This document shows, piece by piece, positions 49,201 to 57,800 of a stretch of 64,000 nt of DNA (position 1 is its first letter; each line of letters opens with the position of its first letter). The notes below the pieces were generated by a model, which did no database searches, was not told the origin of the DNA, and saw nothing but the letters and a program-made list of their open reading frames with translations. Position numbers and translations under genes: made by a program. Source of the DNA: Lepas anatifera (taxonomy: Eukaryota; Arthropoda; Thecostraca; Lepadidae); assembly GCA_034440635.1 (NCBI GenBank), contig JAOTON010002073.1, forward strand, positions 1,649,001-1,713,000. Direction: 5' to 3'.

Positions 49201-51365
49201 TGAGTTTCAATTGGATAAGTTCACCCTGTTCCAACTTATGCTCTCTAAAACTTTTTGAGGTCAGGTCACTTGACCTGCACTGGGGACCTGACCTGGAATA
49301 ATCTAACCTTAAAAATTGATAGAAGTTGTAAAATTGATGTCAGAACAGGTATGCCAAGTTTGGCGGCGCTGCGCGCCGCCGTTTTTATGCTGGCTCTAAA
49401 AAACTCGAGGGGGATGGGTACTCGCCCCCCGTCAATGCGCGTGTTAAGCACCCACACCAATGCTGCCAGTAATTCGGTAAATGTGTCTATTGGGAGTGGC
49501 TTTGATAAAATAGAAATGAGTTACGCGATTTGCTCTCCTCAATGAGGCAGACTACGCCATCGTGTAACTCACCTCCTAGAAGCCAACAAGGTCGAGTTTC
49601 CACCATCAAATTTATGAAGGTTATTGGAAGGCTTTTGGAAAGAACAATGGTAAATATGCCAAACATTTTGAGGTCCAGCCAATAACAAGTTCAACGGATG
49701 TAATCAAACGTCACGGTGCTTTCTAGAAAATGATTGTACCTTTAACTGTTCAACAAAACAAGATGCAGCAAAAGTTTGATACCGTACTGACAAGTGATAA
49801 CAATGATCTAAGGATTCAAATGATATTCTAAGTGACCCTGAAAATTTATATTTAACCGCGACCATCAACTTCACCAGGTGATGGTCTACCACGCAGCGTC
49901 ACGCGCCGCCGTACTTGGCATACCTTTTCTCTAATCTTTACACATTTATGTCAAAATTTTAAGGTTGGGTCATCTCAGGTCAGGTCACCAGTGCAGGTCA
50001 AGTGGCCTCCCCTCAAGTTTTTTTCAGATATCATAAGTCAGAACAGGGTGATTGAGACTCATCACATAATGGGCCTACCGAGTTACACAAAATACATTCC
50101 GGTATTTTTTATATCGATGACCTAAGGTCAGGTACGAGCCATGACCGCTCCATTGGAAATAATGGGGAAAATAGTTTAAACTTAACAACTTAGTAATGAA
50201 TGGTAGTACAGCGCTTATTTTAACGGCATTAGGTTTGCCTTATCCTTGCGCTTTTAATGATATGCATTTGATCCAATTTGACCTTAACCTGACCTCAGGT
50301 CAGGTCGAATCCTAGATTTGACCTGATTTTATTCGATTTAAATATCTGCAAGGATTCCAATGGTCTAGATTGGTTTGTTCTGTATTTACAATTAAAATGT
50401 AATGACAGAAAACCATCATTTACATGCTATCCCTATAGTGTCATGCCTTGACTTCTAGGGGCCTTAAGTGTGACCTGACAAAAAATGGTTCCAATATTTT
50501 CTATAGATAATTAAATACAATATCCAACGCCGTTTACCGGTTTTCGATTTCTAGCGTGACTCTCGAGATCTTGGGGGGCAGGTACCCGCCCCCGTCAAAC
50601 CGAATGAGTTTCATAACCCCGCCCATGCCCGTGGTAACAGATAAGGTTCAAATGGATTCAAAATAAGAACGTTAAGCGTTGAATGAATAAATCAATTCAT
50701 TAAGTCGGGGCGTGATATTTTCAAACTGGTAATTATTGGATGCTTCAAGCCACGTTTCCCTGAGGTCAGGGGAACATATATACATTGCTGCCGGTTTTCC
50801 CACCCCAGTGCATTGTCGGATAGGTGCTGATGCAATCGTGCCTGTACATTCGTAATATCTCAATTTCTCAATACATTTGAAAACAGAAGATGTGTCAAAA
50901 TAGCATGGGATGCATTCTACAAAACTGCGTTTTCTCAACACCTTTTTCTCTTCTTATAAACAGGGAAAAAACAAAACCGGAACAACAGAACACTATCAGT
51001 CTATAACTTTGTAATTTTATGGTGAGCACTGACCAGTTATGAACAAATACTAAAAGGTATGGCCAAAAATACTTGTCCATTCCGAAAAAAACTTCCAAGT
51101 CCTAAGCAGCACCGTAACAGAGCGTCCTTTGTGGTCATCAGGAACCAGCGCAACAAGCTGAAGCTGGACGATCTGGTGATGGCTTCCCCGAGCATCGCCG
51201 TCCATCGGCGACTTCCCTGCGCCACAACTCCTCCGACTACATCGCGGCGTCGCCGCCTGCCTTCCACATCCCCAACCTGAGGGTGGAGCACCGAAGGAAA
51301 ACCAACAGCGCCGAAGACTGCAGCAGAAAGAGCTCCGGATCGGCCGCATCCTGTCAGTGGTGACG

Positions 51366-51442
<77 letters not shown>

Positions 51443-51787
51443 CTCGCACCTCATTGTGATAACTCTATCTGCTCATATTTCACTCGCACTAAATAATCGC
51501 TACGGGATTGTAAAAAAGAAAACATACAAAAGACCTTTAGACTTGCTGTACTTTACAGTTCAATCACCTTTCACGCTATTATTTTCTGCTTTGTTTTACC
51601 TTACATAGCTCTGGGTGTATTCGGGAAGCATATATTCGATATTGTCCCACATTAATTGGTCATGGCTTGGGATCTTCTAGAACGAGAGTTGAGGCAATTC
51701 AAACATTTTGAAGTTACTCCAGTGATGACAATATATATATATATATATATATATGCTCATGCATGCCTCTCTCTCTCAAATGCATGC

Positions 51788-51858
<71 letters not shown>

Positions 51859-54800
51859 CGCATGCATGTGCGCATGAACGTCGGAAGCGGCGGGGGGGAG
51901 GACGACGAGAACTCCCACCAAAGTTTTGGCGATTGATTGAGACTTTTTTAATTTATACGCTTATGCCCACGAACTTTCGTAAGAATTCCTGACTTTGTTT
52001 TGGGTGAACTACCTTGATTGCGCGCGCCCGGACTGTTGTTAAATTTTTACTTAGCCTAACACTCCCATTCCCTGGTAGTTGCTAGGATAGAGTGCTACCC
52101 CACTACGTCGGAGGGGGAGGACGGGGCAAAGCCCCTGTTCGGGATGTAATATATATTCCCCTACATGTGAATGTATGGGATATATCGGGGGAAATTGCTT
52201 TAGTAAACAAGTGGAAACTTTTTTTGTAGTATTATGACATTTCATTATCCCTTCAGGTCACAGTCCAAAGCTATATAAAAAGTGAAAATGATTCTATTGC
52301 GGAGAGCAGTTGTCAAGAATTTCCTTGCTCCTACTCTGCTCCGGATGTTTTCTGATTTACATCTCAGCCGAGCCAGCACCCGAATGGGATCCGGGCGATA
52401 CGCATAACATGATGAATGGTGATTTGCTAATGCAATTAGAAGTACCTTCCTCGACTCGCCTACACAAGTTTTTATTTACAGAGTTGCAGCGTCGGTGATG
52501 TATTTGGCCGTGAGACGTAAACTTCAGTTATTGGATTATCTCAAGTTAGAAACCTGGTAGAGGACTGAATTTAGAATGATTCTAAATGTGGTTAAAAGCT
52601 GCAGTGCTCAAGACAAAAGCTCCGAGTCTGGGAGACCCAAGCCAAATGCAGTATGCAATCAGTCAAGAAGCAAAGTATGTCGTGGTGTTCGATTATATAT
52701 ATTTCAGTTTGCAGCCTACCACGTGAGATAAGAAAAGTGTAAGGAGAAAATTTGATAGATTATTAACTGGTTGAGAACATTTCTAGTTTTCATATACCGT
52801 CAAACAAATATTTCCCCGAACAAACTTTTTAACACGTGGACTGCATGGCGTACTCGGAGGCTTGCATCCGTTCTTCCACAGTGGCCGGAGAACCGTCTAT
52901 AGCCTAAAAACGTAATTTGGCTGCGTGTAGAAAGATGAATTTGGGGTCGATTGTTGAGAACAAAAGTGGTCGATTTCTTCTTACTTCCAGGCTTTCAAAG
53001 TCAGACCTATATTTTTAGATCGCAAGAATCGCGCGGTCGCACCAGTTTGTCTGCATTAATGACCGAGTGATGATTTCATAACGGAATATAAACGTGTTTA
53101 TAGGTCAAGGACGCTTCACATGAAGGTCAAGGTCCACGTCCAATTTCACAATACCAGAAGTTTGAAGTTCATTGGCCCCAGTGCTTCTGATCAAATGGTA
53201 TTACCCAGTTTGTCGGTGTAAGAGTATATGTCTGCGGTACCTTCTCACCTTCTCACGTCCCACTGCGCCGGTGTAAGAGTGCATGTCTGCAGTGCCGTCT
53301 CACCATCTCACGTCCCCGCGCGCCGCTGCGGCCTCAGCAGGTCCCACGTCGCCGGACAGCAACAGGCTCGGGGTGCACTCGGCACTGATCGGACGCCGGC
53401 TTTCCGATAACGAGCTGCTGAAGACGCCCAAAATCCGCGTGGGCTCCTACAGCTGCAACACCAGCACCAGCGACCTGCGGGTCAGCATGCTTCCCATCCG
53501 GAGACACTCCAGCACCGGGCCTACCGAGCGGCGCGCCTCCATGTTTAACCTGTCGCCGCCCTCTGTAAGTACCAGCAGCTACAGCAAGCTCTGTGTTTGT
53601 ATTCGACTCTTGACTTCTGGTAAAAAGTGTTATGCATACATTTTGTTTCAGGTTAATACCTATTTACAACAAGCACTTTTTGACATTAAGATCCTCCATA
53701 AATGAACTTACACTTATGCTTCAAATTTTTTTCAGAAAAAGGTTGTGATCAAGGCGACGAAGCCTTTACGTCACTATATATTTTCTGGTTGATTCATTAA
53801 CATATTTCAAACTTTTTGCTTTGTTTTACAATTTGAAACAAAATAAAAGGCAAAACATTATCGGTCCCCTTATACTGCAAACCGTTCGTCGCCCACCACT
53901 AGGCTGTTGCATACTCTTTGAACATCGATTAGCTGCCTCTGGTGCAAATCGCTTTCGATGTACCAGGTTCATATTCACGCAGGAGGTATCTAAATTTAGG
54001 TACTGAAGTAGTAGGTTTTAAGGCAGTTCAGGTAAAAAGGTGTACCATATTCAAGCAGAAGGACACCACAGAAACCGGCGTGTCAAACTTATCAGCCGCG
54101 GAAATTTAGGCTGATAGGGGCATCAAAAGCTAAAACGACATAAAAGTGCAAGTATTTGCCACCTCTGATCCAAGGCCCTAGCTTACTCTCTTAAGCCATC
54201 TCGCCTCGTAGTTTGGATGACATCCGGCGTGACGTCGAGAGAGAGGTCTAAATCTAGTCCACTTATGCTGCTGACTCTTGTTTGCGCCAGCACCTGACAA
54301 AGATCACAACCGACGAGCCAAAGCCAAGATCAAGACGACGTCTGAAGTGAAAGAAATCTGATTTGGGGCCCGGATGGCCTATTCACAATTTTGCAGACAG
54401 TGCAAACGCTCTAGAGACAGAGTGCTCGCTCGATAAAGCAGAGATAAGCTACTTCTGTCTGTCAGAGGTGGGAAAATGCTGGTCTTATATATTACCACGC
54501 TGCTTCCTAATGTTTAACGTGAGGGTATGCCTAGTTCAGTGGTAGAGCGCCTACCTCCTGAGTCACTGGTCCCGGGTTCACGTCCCGGCAGAGCCTTTGA
54601 ATCGGTTGACCTGGTCCCCCCAAAAAAACTAAAAAAGTGGAGTTGGCGACGCCGTATAATCTCGGTAGCTGGTGTGTCTTTAAACTCTAGCATTAATGTG
54701 CGCCGTAAATGACACTATGTTACCAGAACCACGCCTTTTTCGTGTTTAAATGACTGTCCATTTCATTATAAATAAGACTGATAAAATTGGATGACCTATC

Positions 54801-57800
54801 AGCCTCCCTTCTTTGGAGGTGATTCGGCACAGCGCATGCACCAGTTCAGCGTAGCTGCCGATCTATGTACTGTGTTAAATCAACATTGGATAGTGAAAAG
54901 ACGGTTATGATTGGTTATGATAGTGAAGTCGGTAACTATTAGCTTTCATATCTCATGGCTAAAAGCATGCCTGTAGGTATGCTAGTATGTTTCATGGCTA
55001 CTGATTTACATAATGGTTAAGATGTCATTCAATCTTATTCTGGAACCTAACATATATGATATCCATAGGTCAACTTCAATAAATTTCAATTTGATTATGC
55101 GTAAATTAGCTGAAGTACCAAGGCTCCTAGATATATGAGTGCTATAAAAACTTAGATCTGAAAATTATGCGAACAAAAGCGGGGGCGTGGCGTTAATGTG
55201 TGTCCATCCTTCCCTTCGTCCTGATAGTCGCATGCCTGATATCACCGGGGGCTGGGATTTGGTCGGAGGACTCCGAGCCTGGCTTAATCCCGCCACTGGG
55301 TAAACCGCCATTTTTGGGCTGAGATTTTCCATCAGACCAGTTCATTCCTCACCCAACTGGGATTGTTGTTACTGGAACCTGAGCTAAAGCATGATAGGTG
55401 ACGTGGTGGCAGAACGAAATCTTAGAACTCTCGGACCTCGAATTCCTGGAGCAATATGCATTAGCCCATTTGATTCTTTCTGGAATTTACTCGATCTGAC
55501 GACGAATAATTGCTCTCGAATAATCATTGATCCTAATCCATCACCGCCTGAGGGGTCAGATCGGACCTCCCTCCTCATTTTCCCAAATGATTCTGAGCCA
55601 ACTCAAATGAGGCGCGCATTGCTTTGCAGACCTTTAGGGTAATCAATTGGACAACTTATTACAAAAAATTGGCATCAGGTCAGATCAGCTCAGCGAGTTA
55701 TGACGGCACTTCCAAAACCATGTCAGGCGATTCTGTTCTTCTAAGATCAGGCTGACAAAACCAGGGTGTTACTCGGTTTCTAAACATCATAAGAAAGCTC
55801 TTGGAACTAAAAATCTGTGTTCAGTCATCCATTTTGAGGTTAGGTCAATATCAAGGTCACCAGAGGTCAGTAAGGGTCACAGTTTTTAAAATTGTTTGTG
55901 GGTCTATAACTTTTGAAAGAAACAAGATACTGTCTTAAATTTGGTATCTAAATTTAAATTTAAGGCATTGAATTGAAAACTAAGACTAAAAACTAAATTT
56001 GGTAATGGGCATGACCCATTAAATCGAATGATAGGCAACATGACCTTGAAAGTTCATTATCTGATCTTGACCTAATGAAAAGGTCTGATTTGAGCTTAAT
56101 AGTCATGCCGCACATAATTGGAATATCTTGGTCAAAACCAACACATTGGTGTCTTTTTCTTTTGTTTTGTTCTAGGTCTCCTGGTTCCCGAGTGATAATG
56201 AATTTTACAAATGGATCTAAATTTGATCCATTTTGACCCATTGACGTCACGGGTCAACAAATATGGTTCAAACCCGGCTCCAGAGTAGAAGATGGTGAGG
56301 CGCTTCCAGCACCGTTTTCAGTTTCTCCGTATCACTTCCGGTCCGTGAGATCGTAGGTGAGGGGGTTCGATCGGACACCCTCGAGGTGGTGTGATCGAAA
56401 AGAGCCCAGGCGGTGACAGTTCGAATTGGAAAGCACTTCAATAATCGCGCATGCTGTGATGTTGAAGAATGTCTAACTCTTTCCCTACGAAAATTGTGCA
56501 AAGTTTCAGTCAGTACTTCTTTAAAACCCGTGTAAATATTCCCCAATCCCGTGAGCATTTTTGTTATTCGTTGCATCGCCACAAATGTATCGGTTAAAAA
56601 ATAGAAATTTGAAACAAAAACAGTTCTACATGGCCGAATGATTATGTCAAAAATTCCAGACTTAATTATGCAGCATGAGCCGCACTGTGTCTTCAACGTG
56701 CTTAATTGGTTTCAACAACGTGGTTGGAGGAGAATTTTACTACCACGAGAATTCGATACATTTGTGGTGTATGTGCCTTTCTAGGGATCTTCTCATGTGA
56801 TCTTGAATCCCGTGCTCACACTATTTGGTGTGGACGTTGCGATTCAAAGTATTTGCTTGACTTCTAGCTCCATCGTCGTTATGGGCTGGTAAGTAGAGCC
56901 CATTTAGAATAATCATAATCTGTGTTTACCCGCTGTTGTTTGAATTGAGCACACTTGCACTCACTGTTAGTTTGTAAGCACGTTCGTTTCTGTTTGGCCC
57001 AGTGCATGCAATAGTGTAATCACATTAGTGTAGAGAATGTGGTCTTTACCTACAGGAAAACAAGTTCATTCCACAACAAATCAGAATCGAACGACCAAAG
57101 CAGCAGAAGAAAACAATTCAGGAGGCATGCAGATGAAATTTTCACTTGCGTTGACAATTCTTAAACAACATCACAAAAACTTGTATGGGCTGGCCATTGC
57201 GTTGCTAAACTTTCAAACACTTCTGGTGGTAACATTTTCCAGTCGAACAAAAGCTATCTCAAACTTTGGAGCAACATTTAATTGTGCTTACATGCACTTT
57301 AATGCTTAGACAGATGGTATTGATTTCCCCGTATAATTTTCACTGTTTCTACCAAATATGTCTTCTTTTTCACCATGGCTTATGGGCCTTCAAACTGTGT
57401 TCACTGCGCTGCACTTACTTTCTCCTTTTATCGGGCACTACGAGACTTTTCAGCTTGACATGTAGACAGCACTTGGGTGGAAGTATAGCATCTGTACACA
57501 ACACAGTTGTCGTCAATATTATGTGCTTTAGATTTGACAATTACAAATTCAGCCTTTACTGTTCGTTTAATTGCAATTGTATCATCAGTTGCTTTCCTAT
57601 TATGTGTTATGTTTGCCAGTCGACAGCTCTGAATTTCCATGCGTAGTATATCGCAGACAAAACCCGAAGGACCATACAGTTAGCAATGTGTCATGTGTGG
57701 CTGTGGATTGAGGCGGTAAAACATCTTGACTGGTTTTCATTTTGACTAAAGTGTACTGGGAACGCAAACCCCTAAGCGCTGCCTTTTACATCCCTATGGA

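Larger units (their letters stand above)
38495..51141 (+). other. SCYL2: SCYL2 intron 6 (12.6 kb)
   Basis: In order: (GGGA)n/(GA)n (38500-38582), a duplicated 21-bp motif in a C-rich element-like patch (39797-39839), family C (40390-40680), minus-strand family B (40948-41330), (CT)n (43199-43263), a minus-strand retrotransposon fragment (43968-44850), a CpG-rich patch with a small frame (47809-47949), and two family A elements in opposite orientation (48606-49447 and 49894-50638). The 143-codon frame at 42732-43163 has a hydrophobic C-terminal stretch but no recognisable family. The 151-codon minus-strand frame at 41908-42363 is likewise unsupported. Confidence 0.7.
51353..53340 (+). other. 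SCYL2: SCYL2 intron 7 (2.0 kb)
   Basis: Starts GTCAGT and almost at once enters a (CT)n tract (51369-51440). It then holds (TA)n tracts at 51730-51754 and 51789-51848, the latter flanked by inverted GCATGCG motifs, and a family B fragment (53035-53220). The acceptor is GCGGCCTCAGCAG. Confidence 0.7.

Noticed and set aside
54522..54600. A tRNA gene
   Set aside because: A and B boxes and the T-stem are good, but the seven-base acceptor stem does not pair and there is no clean anticodon arm; it is the head of a SINE.
56268..56696. 142-codon minus-strand open frame
   Set aside because: No known motif or plausible exon boundaries, and only AT/GC-average composition. Kept only as a remark.
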